A stretch of DNA of 64,000 nt from G965233625 sp965233625 (GTDB taxonomy: Bacteria > Planctomycetota > Planctomycetia > Pirellulales > Pirellulaceae), in NCBI GenBank assembly GCA_965233625.1, contig OZ247499.1, forward strand, positions 3,658,001-3,722,000, given 5' to 3'. Shown piece by piece: positions 51,170 through 59,662 of this stretch. The first letter of the stretch is position 1. Each line of letters starts with the position of its first letter. The translations under genes and the position numbers were made by a program. Below the pieces are notes generated by a model. It was not told where the DNA came from. It did not search any database and saw only the letters and a program-made list of their open reading frames with translations.

Positions 51170-54100
51170 CTATTTCACATCTAGACCCATCGGCCGGACT
51201 TCCTCTTCTTCCTGCACGATGGCCTGCGGGCTGAGAATGGCGATCACGGCGCCGTTCTTGTTGCGGGATTCACGCAGCAGACGCTGCACAAAGGGATTGC
51301 TTTCCACGGCCGAGTGCCCACCTGCCCGCGCCACCATCTGATGCACGTCTATCACCACGGCGCCGCCCGGCTGAACCTTGTAACTGCGGGCGCGGGCCAG
51401 AAGCTGCTGCGTGTCTTTGGCGTCTACGGCGAATGAAACCTGCACGCCCTTACGATCTTCAAGCACGACGGCTGACATTTCGATCCGGGTCTTACGTTGC
51501 GCATCGAGCTGAACCGGTAGCGCCATCCCCTGACCATTGAACAACGTTACTTTAATATTGCCCGTCGCTTCGGCTCCGACGGATTGCAGTGACTTACGGA
51601 GCGTCTTGATCTGGGCTGCATCAAGCACGTCGGAGCCATCCCGGATCTGGCTGAGAACATGCTTGGACTCTGCGGATTTCACCTTGTAAATCTGCACACC
51701 GACAGCCGTTTGCAGGTCCTGCATCCGGCGGAGGGTTTTTAGCAACTCTTCAATCTGACGGTGGACGTCTGCTGTCTGCCGGATAACCAGACTTAGATTA
51801 TTTTCGTACGGTTCAATCACGCCCTTGCCGCCTACTGTTTTCCAGGTAGAAGGTGCAATAGCGCTGCGGATGAGTTTCTGCAAACTGCTGAAGTCTGGTT
51901 TTCCGGGCTTCCACGGTTTCCCGGGAATGGCTTTGGCTGCCAGGTCAATTTCGACCAGTCCGCGCCGTGGGGAAGTGACAAGGTCTGCCACTGCATAAAG
52001 TTTTACAATCTGCGGCGGCTCTGCGGGCGGTTCTTCAACAGGTGCAACATCGCCGCGCGTCCGGGCAGCGGCGGCATCTGCCGCTTTCTCCTTCAGCGGT
52101 TGCGGAGGAATGACCGTTGTGGTCAATGCCAGCACTAGGCGCGAACCTGCCGCCGCTTTGCTCTCACCACTGAGCGGCGTACCGCCCAGCAGCAAGGTCT
52201 GGCCGGGCTTCACCTTCATCGCCGTCTGCATCATGACCCGCGTCACCACTGGCACCTGAACCGTCGCCGGTTTACCGGTGGGACCTACTACTTGCCGCGT
52301 GTCAACGCGTTTGATGTCGCTCATCTCACAACGGACCTGTAACTCAACGTCGCCAGCATCGTTGGCAACGCTATGCAATCGCAGCAGCGTGCCTTCGCGG
52401 ACGACCCGCATCTGCGGCTTCAAGACGCCATCCTGCTTGGCGAAGCCAACAACAAAGGGCCGCTGCGTCGCGTTCTCAACCGTTGCGTTCTGTCCGCTAG
52501 ACAGCCGGAGTTTTGGCGCCATCATCGTGTTGCAACGCGCGTCGCCCTGCACCAGTTGTAATGCCTTGAGGAAATTCTTCTGACGGATGGTTCCCACGGC
52601 GACGGGCTCGCTCCATTCCGTCATAAACCGCGCTTTGACACCACTGCCGCCAGCAGGAACTAGTTTCCACATCGCATCCGTCCGGTCATCACCGGGGTTT
52701 GCAACGCTGTGCAACTGCGCGAATTCAGTGCCAAAGACCGCCAGTTTCTCACGCGGCATACTGATGAAACGTGTTTCGACACTTACCTGCAAGAAGCCAT
52801 AGCGTGTAGCGAATTCTAAGTGCTTGCGGATGTTCTCCAGGACCGCTGGAACATCGCGGACGATGAGAATGTCGCCGGGGAACCACTTGATCTGGCCCGT
52901 AAAAGGTTGAACCTTCCCGTCCGCTTTGCGAGGAGTGACAGCGGCGAACAGCACCTCATTCCTCACATAGCTGCGGGCCTGTTCGCGGGTGAATTTGTGA
53001 CGTTCAACCAACCGGTCGATCAGCTTCTTGACGTTAAACTGCTCGAAGACAGGTGGGCCTGGCGCAACCAACCGGCTGCCGGGGCGCGGCGGAACGGTTG
53101 TGTCAGGTTCTGTCACCAGGGCGCCGCCGGATAAGTCACCGTGACTGGGGGCGTCTTCCGCCGCCGTCACAACAAAGGCCGCGCCGGGCAGCGTTACCAG
53201 GGCTAGTCCCAGAAGAACGACCCAGCACCACCAGGGGGCGGTGCGCCGACATCCTTGCCGTAAACTCATGATTCTCTCCAATCTGCGGGTTGTTACCTCC
53301 ACCGGGCGGACACCCGGGAAGGCGGGAACGGGGGTTAACTTGTGTTTCAGTTCGAGCACGTCCAGCAGGCTGCGTGCGTAGGTGGATGGCGTGCAGCCGG
53401 TCATCGCAATCGCCTGTTCATCGCAGCACCGTTCCGCTTCGCGCGAAAGCAGGCGCCCCGCCAGCCACACCAGCGGATGAAACCACCACAGCCCCATGCA
53501 CACAAGCTGCAGCATGCCGGTCCAGAGATCGCCGCGCCGGACGTGCATTAACTCGTGGGCGATAACCGGCTGAAGCTGCTCTGGGGTGCGGCTGCTGGCA
53601 ATTAATTCGGGCAGAATAATCAACGGCCTTAAGATGCCCACCACGGCGGGGCCCACTAGGCCGGGCGTCACTATCAGCTGCACCTCACGACGCAGCCCCA
53701 TCTTCTGCGATAGCTCTTTCACCATGGCGTCTAACGCCGGGTCATGACGCACGCCGCCTTCATAGATGCACCATCGCACCCGGCGCCAGCGGTAATAAGT
53801 CGTCCCCAAAACAACGACGCCGCCCAACAGCCAGACGCCGCACGCCGCCGCCACGGCCACCTGCCGCCAGTCGATTGACTCCACGGCGCCCGTTTCGGCA
53901 GGCTTCATGGCGATGGCCGCATAGGCGGGTTCCGGTGCGGTTCTGGGGGGTAGGTCCGTTGCCAGGGCTTTCACCGCTTTGACGGAAACAACTTCTCCAT
54001 GCAGCGCTTGGACTTCTACTCCGGCAGGCTGCGTATCGGCCGCCGGCTGCATCCAGCAGAACACGCCGCTGGGGCTGCTCCACCAGGGCGGCGTGACGCA

Positions 54101-54274
54101 TTTCAGCAGCAGCAGGAACCAGAGCATGTGGGCCAGGTGCGGACGATTTTTCGCGAGCATGCGAGTGACCACCAGCAGGACCACCGCCAGCAGCGTGATC
54201 TGCCAGAACTGAGTCCAAAGGTGCGTGCACGCCCACTGACTAAACGACACCGCAGAATTAAGAAGCGTTGTCAT
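51170..54274 (-). CDS. M56 (BlaR1-type) membrane metallopeptidase fused to secretin-like domains
   Basis: A 1034-residue protein. Residues about 15-370 form the BlaR1/MecR1 module: membrane helices, zinc motif VIAHELMHVRRGD near 238-242, and the third ligand region SREAERCCDEQAI. After a last helix (WWCWVVLLGLALVTLPGAAF) the extracytoplasmic part has no beta-lactam sensor. It has secretin-type segments (LQVSVETRFISMPREKLAVF; KVKPGQTLLLGGTPLSGESK) and a second such block (LSLVIRQTADVHRQIEELLK). It overlaps the blaI-type gene by 17 bases. The protease would cleave the repressor in response to a signal sensed by the secretin-like part. Confidence 0.88.
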   Translation of the reverse strand: MTTLLNSAVSFSQWACTHLWTQFWQITLLAVVLLVVTRMLAKNRPHLAHMLWFLLLLKCVTPPWWSSPSGVFCWMQPAADTQPAGVEVQALHGEVVSVKAVKALATDLPPRTAPEPAYAAIAMKPAETGAVESIDWRQVAVAAACGVWLLGGVVVLGTTYYRWRRVRWCIYEGGVRHDPALDAMVKELSQKMGLRREVQLIVTPGLVGPAVVGILRPLIILPELIASSRTPEQLQPVIAHELMHVRRGDLWTGMLQLVCMGLWWFHPLVWLAGRLLSREAERCCDEQAIAMTGCTPSTYARSLLDVLELKHKLTPVPAFPGVRPVEVTTRRLERIMSLRQGCRRTAPWWCWVVLLGLALVTLPGAAFVVTAAEDAPSHGDLSGGALVTEPDTTVPPRPGSRLVAPGPPVFEQFNVKKLIDRLVERHKFTREQARSYVRNEVLFAAVTPRKADGKVQPFTGQIKWFPGDILIVRDVPAVLENIRKHLEFATRYGFLQVSVETRFISMPREKLAVFGTEFAQLHSVANPGDDRTDAMWKLVPAGGSGVKARFMTEWSEPVAVGTIRQKNFLKALQLVQGDARCNTMMAPKLRLSSGQNATVENATQRPFVVGFAKQDGVLKPQMRVVREGTLLRLHSVANDAGDVELQVRCEMSDIKRVDTRQVVGPTGKPATVQVPVVTRVMMQTAMKVKPGQTLLLGGTPLSGESKAAAGSRLVLALTTTVIPPQPLKEKAADAAAARTRGDVAPVEEPPAEPPQIVKLYAVADLVTSPRRGLVEIDLAAKAIPGKPWKPGKPDFSSLQKLIRSAIAPSTWKTVGGKGVIEPYENNLSLVIRQTADVHRQIEELLKTLRRMQDLQTAVGVQIYKVKSAESKHVLSQIRDGSDVLDAAQIKTLRKSLQSVGAEATGNIKVTLFNGQGMALPVQLDAQRKTRIEMSAVVLEDRKGVQVSFAVDAKDTQQLLARARSYKVQPGGAVVIDVHQMVARAGGHSAVESNPFVQRLLRESRNKNGAVIAILSPQAIVQEEEEVRPMGLDVK

Positions 54275-54653
54275 CGCCTTCCTCCTCCAGCCGGTCGATC
54301 AGATGCCGCAGTTCCGTCAGGTCGCTACTGCTAACGCGCCGCTGCTCGATCAGATGTTTCATCAGCGGTAGCGAATCGCCGCCGAACAAGCGTTCAACCA
54401 GATCGTCAATCGTTTCGCGGATCACGGTGCGGGCCTTCACACGCGGTGAATAAACCCGCACCCGCCCTTCAAGGCGGGCGTTGGCGTAGCCCTTGGTTTC
54501 GAGACGGCGTAGATACGTCTGCACGGTGGTGAAGTCGATCTCGCGATCTGCCGGCAGCGCTTCGAACACCTGCCGGACCGTGGCGTTTTCAAGCTCCCAC
54601 AGCAGCCGCGCGACTTCAAGTTCGCCGCGTGATAAAGCCGGTCGCTCGCCCAT
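54258..54653 (-). CDS. BlaI/MecI/CopY family repressor
   Basis: A 131-residue winged-helix repressor: LSRGELEVARLLWELENATV, FTTVQTYLRRLETKGYANAR (recognition helix and wing), and a C-terminal dimerisation helix region (VERLFGGDSLPLMKHLIEQR). In this family the partner M56 protease cuts between recognition and dimerisation parts. It is the first gene of the pair and overlaps the protease gene. Its promoter, with two dyads, lies about 235 bases upstream. Confidence 0.93.
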   Translation of the reverse strand: MGERPALSRGELEVARLLWELENATVRQVFEALPADREIDFTTVQTYLRRLETKGYANARLEGRVRVYSPRVKARTVIRETIDDLVERLFGGDSLPLMKHLIEQRRVSSSDLTELRHLIDRLEEEGDDNAS

Positions 54654-54718
54654 GTAGATATCCCTGATTTCTGTTGTGGTTTGACCATTGTTAAATGGCA
54701 GGCTGAATCACTTATCTG

Positions 54719-54842
54719 CCGTAGGTCAGGCTCCGCCTGACAACATAAAAGGATCCACCCCAACCAGTGCCAGGCAGGCACCCGATCTACTCGTTCGACT
54801 AGCGCTATCTGTCATACGGCAGGCGGAGCCTGCCCTACGACG
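54719..54842 (-). repeat. GTAGGTCAGGC-type repeat, compound copy D
   Basis: Starts CGTAGGTCAGGCTCCGCCTG and has core ggatccaccccaaccagt, the reverse complement of the family core. It is followed by a second, diverged pair of arms (cacccgatctac; catacggcaggcggagcctg). It looks like a nested or degenerate copy in reverse orientation. It lies within the untranslated leader of the blaI operon. Confidence 0.7.
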
Positions 54843-54875
54843 TTAGTGAATTCAACGTGCTATGTATCGCTCAAC

Positions 54876-54922
54876 TACAAATGTACTTGCAGAGGTTATA
54901 CGTACATTCGTACTTGAGTCAA
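54876..54922 (-). promoter_or_regulatory. BlaI-type operator/promoter of the repressor-protease operon
   Basis: On the minus strand: TTGACT (54922-54917), 16-base spacer, TATAAC (54900-54895). The spacer contains the dyad TACGAATGTA (54903-54912), and a second dyad TACATTTGTA (54876-54885) follows the -10. Both fit the BlaI/MecI operator core TACAnnTGTA, and their placement would block RNA polymerase, as in bla operons. Confidence 0.75.
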
Positions 54923-55043
54923 GTGAATTCTTTGCGTGGCTCCGGACGCCACCCGGCGGTGGGTAGGCGAATTGAGCATCTGCCCAGCAGCGGTTAGCAT
55001 GAGCGTCGCTAGATATGCCTCCCTGCAATGATTGAGAGTAAAC

Positions 55044-55835
55044 ATGCCGCAACCCGCATTAGACGGACTTACTGCTGTTGTCACCGGCGCCAGTTTGGGC
55101 ATCGGTCGCGCGACCGCCATCGCCCTGGGACAGGCCGGGGCCAAGGTGGTGGTGAACTATCGCAGCAACCCGGATAAAGCCGCCGAAGTTGTCCAGGCCA
55201 TTGAACAGGCAGGCAGTCAGGCGATCAGCTTTCAGGCGGATGTCGCCGATTTCAACGCGGTCGAAAGCATGGTCGCCGCTGCGGTGGAGAAGTTTGGCAG
55301 CCTCGATATCGCCGTTAGCAACGCGGCTTACAGCGACCGTGAACTATTTTACGAGGCCGATCTTGACGGTTTCCGCCGCACGGTCGATGTGACCATGTGG
55401 GGCGCGTTTCATCTGCTCCGGGCCGCGTCGGCGCCCATGATTCAGCAGAAGTCCGGCGCGATTGTGATGGTCAGTTCCCCGCACGCATTCATACCGGCGC
55501 CGCGGGCGATGGCGTACAACATGTCCAAAGCGGCGATCGAACACATGTCGAAAACCGCGGCGATCGAGCTTTCCGAATTCGGCGTCCGCGTGAATATCAT
55601 TCAGCCGGGCTGGACCGATACACCGGGCGAACGCAAATTCGCCAGCGAAGAAACGCTGGAAGTCGCTGGTGGAAAGATCCCGCTGGGTCGTCTTGGAACA
55701 CCGGAAGAAATGGCGCGGAGCATCCTGTTCATGTGCGATCCGGCTCAGGACTATATGACCGGTTCAACACTGCTGGTCGATGGCGGCATCAGCCTGCCGT
55801 GGTGGGCCAATCGCGGGTCTGCCGCGCCAGGGTAA
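55044..55835 (+). CDS. SDR family oxidoreductase
   Basis: A 263-residue classical short-chain dehydrogenase. Cofactor loop TAVVTGASLGIGRA; NAA motif (AVSNAAYSD); catalytic Ser (VMVSSPHAF), Tyr and Lys (AYNMSKAAIEHM); and C-terminal DYMTGSTLLVDGG. VVVNYRSNPDKA after the second strand favours NADP. The profile is near glucose-1-dehydrogenase-like enzymes; substrate unknown. ATG 55044 is preferred to TTG 55032. It is transcribed away from the blaI operon. Confidence 0.92.
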   Translation: MPQPALDGLTAVVTGASLGIGRATAIALGQAGAKVVVNYRSNPDKAAEVVQAIEQAGSQAISFQADVADFNAVESMVAAAVEKFGSLDIAVSNAAYSDRELFYEADLDGFRRTVDVTMWGAFHLLRAASAPMIQQKSGAIVMVSSPHAFIPAPRAMAYNMSKAAIEHMSKTAAIELSEFGVRVNIIQPGWTDTPGERKFASEETLEVAGGKIPLGRLGTPEEMARSILFMCDPAQDYMTGSTLLVDGGISLPWWANRGSAAPG

Positions 55836-55938
55836 ATCCGCCGCATACCGCGTCCGTGGTAGCACGCCGGACCTTAGATATAATGAGTGCTGCACAAAAC
55901 GCCTTCAGTCCCCATGATTCAAAAGAACGTCTGTCCCG

Positions 55939-56475
55939 ATGCCTAAGTACAATCTGCCTTGCCCCTGTGGCGACTATGTGGTGATCGAGCCGCGCCAGGC
56001 TGGCCAGACGGTGAATTGCAGCTCCTGTGGCGAATCTCTGGAAGTGCCTAAGTTCCGCGAGATCAGCAAGCTGGAGCCTGCGGAACGCAAGACAGAGAAG
56101 AAGCCAGCGGATAAAGCCGCGTGGAGTCCGGTGCAAGGCGGTCTGTTCGTAGGCGGCATCGTTTGCGTGCTGGTGGGTCTGGGAATCGCCAGCTACTTCT
56201 TCTGGGAGTCTTCCAAGTACAACGCAGAGCGGCCAACACTGGACCAGATCTATTACACGCCTGAGTCCAACGAACGCCTGGAGCAGGCGGGCGGAGTAGA
56301 GATGCTGGCGATCTGGGACGAAGTCACCCGTGACGGCCTGGTCCGCACCGGCAAGCCAGGCTGGCTTCAGGCGCAGGAGATCATGCAGACCTATCAGATT
56401 GTGGGCGGCATCGGCGCGTTCATCGCGTTGGCTGGGGCGAGCATGACTGGCGCCTCGGTCTTTCTCCGCAAATAA
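55939..56475 (+). CDS. zinc-ribbon membrane protein
   Basis: A 178-residue protein. The N-terminus has a zinc-ribbon-like pair of Cys knuckles (LPCPCGDYVVIE and VNCSSCGESLEVP) typical of planctomycete membrane proteins. A linker is followed by two transmembrane helices (about 73-92, GGLFVGGIVCVLVGLGIASY; about 152-174). Between them lies a soluble loop. It is 11 bases before the phosphatase gene and probably co-transcribed. Function unknown. Confidence 0.7.
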   Translation: MPKYNLPCPCGDYVVIEPRQAGQTVNCSSCGESLEVPKFREISKLEPAERKTEKKPADKAAWSPVQGGLFVGGIVCVLVGLGIASYFFWESSKYNAERPTLDQIYYTPESNERLEQAGGVEMLAIWDEVTRDGLVRTGKPGWLQAQEIMQTYQIVGGIGAFIALAGASMTGASVFLRK

Positions 56476-56486
56476 GCAGCAGCTGT

Positions 56487-57161
56487 ATGACCACAACCAA
56501 CAAACGTGTGGCGCGTACCTTCGCAATAGGCGACGTCCACGGCTGTGCCGACGCACTGCAGACGGTCATTGCCGCCATCGCTCCGCAGCCGGATGACCGC
56601 ATCATCATGCTGGGCGACTATATTGACCGCGGCCCGGCCAGCCGGCAGGTCATCGAGCAACTGCTGGACTTGAAGCCGCAGTGTCAGCTTGTGACACTCA
56701 AGGGTAACCATGAAGTGCTGCTTCTCGACTCGCTGAAATCGATCGATAAGCGGCTATTCTGGATGCAGGTCGGCGGCGACACGACGGTGGAAAGCTACGG
56801 CGGTCAGTTTGAAGATATCCCGCCGCAGCACATCGAATTCATGCGCAGTTGCCTGCCGTACTACGAGACGCCGCAGAATATCTTCGTTCACGCCAATTAC
56901 GATGGCAGCCTGCCGATGATGGATCAGCCGGACGAACTACTTTACTGGCGGCATCTATCGCATTCCCGCCCGGCGCCGCACTTCTCAAAGAAGGTGGTTT
57001 TCGTCGGGCACACGCCGCAGATTTCGGGCGACGTGTTTGACCTGGACCACGTTATCTGCATCGATACGCATTGCTTCGGCAACGGATACCTGACGGCGTA
57101 TAACGTCGATACGGGCGAAACGATCCAAGCCGACAAAATGGGTGAGCTTCGCCCACGCTAG
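56487..57161 (+). CDS. PPP-type metallophosphatase (Ser/Thr phosphatase family)
   Basis: A 224-residue phosphatase of the PPP/ApaH family. Metal motifs: FAIGDVHGCAD (GDxHG), IMLGDYIDRGPASRQV (GDxxDRG), VTLKGNHEVLLL (GNHE), FVHANYDG and VFVGHTPQ. Length and motif order fit the small bacterial PrpA-like phosphatases that act on phosphoproteins or Ap4A. Planctomycetes encode many Ser/Thr kinases, so a phosphoprotein role is likely but unproven. Confidence 0.9.
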   Translation: MTTTNKRVARTFAIGDVHGCADALQTVIAAIAPQPDDRIIMLGDYIDRGPASRQVIEQLLDLKPQCQLVTLKGNHEVLLLDSLKSIDKRLFWMQVGGDTTVESYGGQFEDIPPQHIEFMRSCLPYYETPQNIFVHANYDGSLPMMDQPDELLYWRHLSHSRPAPHFSKKVVFVGHTPQISGDVFDLDHVICIDTHCFGNGYLTAYNVDTGETIQADKMGELRPR

Positions 57162-57180
57162 GATCATGCACTAGCAAGCA

Positions 57181-58275
57181 CTAGAAATTGCGGCCGGTGA
57201 ACGAACCGCCTTGTGGCTGGAACTGGCCGCCACTGGCGGGTGCGTTGTCATAAGATGCCTGCCGCACGTCTTCGCCTGGTTGTGTCTGTCCGTTGTGACC
57301 GGCGGGTGCAACCTGGCCTACACCTGCCACGTTGGTGCTACCCGGACGGAAGCCGCCTGCTGCCTGGAGCAGCGATGCTGGTGGTGCACCGCCTGTGGCG
57401 GGTGAATCGCCGATAGCCGTTGTATTGCCATAGTTGGCGCCGGGACCGGTAGCGGCGCCTGCCTTACCGAGCAGTTGCTGGCTGGCAGGTGAATTGGGAT
57501 TACGTGTGCTGTTGTTCGAATAGTCGCCGCTGGCCGGAGGATAAGAGTATCCGCCTTGAGGTGCAGAATATCCGCCCTGATATCCACCTTGGCCGGAAGG
57601 ATATCCACCCTGGGCGGAAGGATATCCGCCCTGGGCGGCTGGTGTTTGAGGGTAGCCGCCTGCATTGGGCTGGAATCCGCCGTTACCTGCCGGGGCATTG
57701 TTGCCGGGCTGGTAGGCGTCAGGTGAAGGATAACCTTGCCCTGCGGGGTAACCGCCTGTTGCGCCGCCGGGGTTGTAGCCGCCGTTGCCGCCACCTGCTG
57801 CATTGCGGGCATCGGCTGTGTAGCCAGCACCGCCGTAAGCGCCGGCAGGTGCATCGGGCCGCGTGGAAGCATAGGCGCCAGCCTGCGCGGCGACGCCGGC
57901 GCGTCCGCCGATGGGTCCGGTGTCGCCCGGTCCGTAATCACCGGGCATGTTGGGGGCGTAGGTGGAAGGATCAGTAGAAGCATAGCCGCCGGCAGGTGCA
58001 CCGGGAACCTCGCCGCCAGGGCCGCCGCCGGGAGGTCCGGTCGGGGTGTCTGGAATGCTGATCTGCGGTTCGGATGTGTTGGCTGCGGTTGCCGTGGCAG
58101 TGGGACGTGAGCCTACCGAGGGTGGCTCTGGCAGTTCGGCTGCATCGCCTTTGCCCCATGCGAACATGTTCATCGGGGCGCCCCACGAACCGGACCCTGC
58201 ACACCCCGTCGCCGAAACCGTCACGGCGCCACAGACCGCCAGTATCGCCAGTTTAGAAGACAAGTTCACACGCAT
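57181..58275 (-). CDS. Gly/Pro/Tyr-rich lipoprotein with tandem repeats
   Basis: A 364-residue protein with a lipoprotein signal (LAILAVCGAVTVSATGC, lipobox ending at the Cys). The mature protein is low complexity: Gly, Pro, Tyr, Gln and Ala rich, with tandem GGYPSAQGG/GGYPSGQGG/GGYQGGY units around residues 210-260 and collagen-like GPPGGGPGGE near 80. ATG 58275 places the signal peptide at the start; the longer frame is rejected. It is probably a flexible surface lipoprotein. No homologous function recognised. Confidence 0.75.
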   Translation of the reverse strand: MRVNLSSKLAILAVCGAVTVSATGCAGSGSWGAPMNMFAWGKGDAAELPEPPSVGSRPTATATAANTSEPQISIPDTPTGPPGGGPGGEVPGAPAGGYASTDPSTYAPNMPGDYGPGDTGPIGGRAGVAAQAGAYASTRPDAPAGAYGGAGYTADARNAAGGGNGGYNPGGATGGYPAGQGYPSPDAYQPGNNAPAGNGGFQPNAGGYPQTPAAQGGYPSAQGGYPSGQGGYQGGYSAPQGGYSYPPASGDYSNNSTRNPNSPASQQLLGKAGAATGPGANYGNTTAIGDSPATGGAPPASLLQAAGGFRPGSTNVAGVGQVAPAGHNGQTQPGEDVRQASYDNAPASGGQFQPQGGSFTGRNF

Positions 58276-58676
58276 GGTTCGATTCCCGTAATCCACGCAA
58301 TAAGCCCTGCGACATTCTACGCCGCGCATCGCGTGATAGTGCCGGTTGATAAGTGGGAGAAAAGGGAGGCCGCAATATCCAGGTTTTTAGCGGTTATGCG
58401 GGCGATTCTGATTATTCCATTCATTCGGCGGTTCGTAGCGCCAGGATGTAGACATTCTGAGCCACTTCACCACAATTCCTCATTTTACGCGTTTCCGCAC
58501 AGCGAACCCGGACGCAAAACCCCAGGCAGCGCGCGGATACTAAAGGGCGCCTTCACAAGCGTCAAGGCGGAAAAATGAGTCGCCGGCAGCACCGGCCCGC
58601 CAGCATGAATTAGCTAGAGAGAGGAAGCAACGCAATCAACCTCAAACGATGTCAGGCAGGTGCCTGACCTACGGCC
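58276..58676. other. intergenic region
   Basis: 401 bases between the lipoprotein and tsaB, both on the minus strand. It includes the half repeat at 58651-58674. An 81-codon plus-strand frame exists but has no supporting features. Confidence 0.4.
58651..58674. repeat. single arm of the GTAGGTCAGGC-type repeat, copy E
   Basis: GTCAGGCAGGTGCCTGACCT-ACGG is only the right arm of the element. It begins two bases after the tsaB stop on the minus strand and can fold into a hairpin there. Confidence 0.75.
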
Positions 58677-59357
58677 CTACTTGCCGGTGGCCTTTTTGGC
58701 AGCGTCTGCTTTTTCTTCGGCCGCACTTGCCCGGTGGTACTTTGGCTCGATCCGCCAAAGGTCATCACGGGCGCCCTGTTGATGCTTTGCCCACGCCAGT
58801 TTTCCCGTGGTTTCTGCGTTAGGTGTCCAAGCGTCTTCAGGCGCCAGACGCGCAAAATCGCCGATCCGTGGCGCCAGCTTCGCGAGCACCGGGCCGGAAA
58901 CAATTTCTTCCGGCGCCAGTGTTTTCAGCCACTGCGGAACATCCAGCGTCTGCGTTTGTAGCCGCTCGCCCGTGGCGGAGAACGCCACGCTAACTACCTG
59001 CCCGCGCTGAGCGTCGATAACAATCCGCAGCGGCGCATCCTGCGGCTTCGCTTGCGCTGCCAGCACTTCGATCGTATCGACCGCAATAACATCGGCGCCG
59101 GCGGCGTATGCAAAAACGCGGGCGGTGGTAATTCCGATCCGCAAACCCGTGAAAGAACCCGGTCCCTGACTGACAGCCACTAGGCCAATGTCACCCGGCT
59201 TTAACTCGTGCCGATTTAGCATACCGGCGATGGCAGGTGTAATGGCCGCAGCCGTTCTCGCGTCGCCATCGAGACGGGTTAGCTCAACCGTTTCGCCATC
59301 GCGTAACAAGGCGATAGAAGATGCAGGAGTGGAGGTTTCGAGGGCGAGAGTCCACAC
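58677..59357 (-). CDS. tsaB: tRNA t6A biosynthesis protein TsaB
   Basis: A 226-residue ASKHA-fold protein, the non-catalytic dimer partner of TsaD in threonylcarbamoyl-adenosine formation at A37 of ANN-decoding tRNAs. Marks: LALETSTPASSIAL, DARTAAAITPAIAGML and VAVSQGPGSFTGLRIGITTA. It starts at GTG 59357. The C-terminus (KADAAKKATGK) is Lys-rich. tsaC, tsaD and tsaE are not in the window. Confidence 0.92.
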   Translation of the reverse strand: MWTLALETSTPASSIALLRDGETVELTRLDGDARTAAAITPAIAGMLNRHELKPGDIGLVAVSQGPGSFTGLRIGITTARVFAYAAGADVIAVDTIEVLAAQAKPQDAPLRIVIDAQRGQVVSVAFSATGERLQTQTLDVPQWLKTLAPEEIVSGPVLAKLAPRIGDFARLAPEDAWTPNAETTGKLAWAKHQQGARDDLWRIEPKYHRASAAEEKADAAKKATGK

Positions 59358-59432
59358 GTCAAAGGGCCTTCATAAAGGTTAACGCAAACCAGATTTATTG
59401 AGGGTGCAATGGCTATCTAGTTCAGTAATCCA

Positions 59433-59503
59433 GTAGGTCAGGCGCCTGCCTGACATTGCATCGCAGTTCACCCGAACCATCGTCAGGCAGGTAGCCAGAC
59501 CAC
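59433..59503 (-). repeat. GTAGGTCAGGC-type inverted repeat, copy F
   Basis: About 71 bp. The left arm is intact (GTAGGTCAGGCGCCTGCCTG) and the right arm eroded (GTCAGGCAGGTAGCCAGACC). The core, read on the minus strand (gatggttcgggtgaactgcg), matches copy A, so this copy is reversed. Confidence 0.82.
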
Positions 59504-59662
59504 TTTCCCGGCAAAACCATTCTTCCTCGGTTGGCTTCGTAGTATGGTGCAGACCAAAGCTTACGTGCAACCCTACGAGATGTTACCTTACGTCTATCTT
59601 TGGTTTCTACAGCACCGCCCTCAACACGGGCCAACGGCCGCGCCGTACATGGAGTCGTAACA

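Noticed and set aside
51170..54653. beta-lactam resistance operon because of BlaI/BlaR1-like genes
   Set aside because: No beta-lactamase is adjacent and the protease lacks a penicillin-binding sensor domain; planctomycetes use this pair for many other purposes.
58333..58578. 81-codon plus-strand frame between the lipoprotein and tsaB
   Set aside because: No ribosome-binding site, domain or plausible composition; both neighbours are on the other strand.
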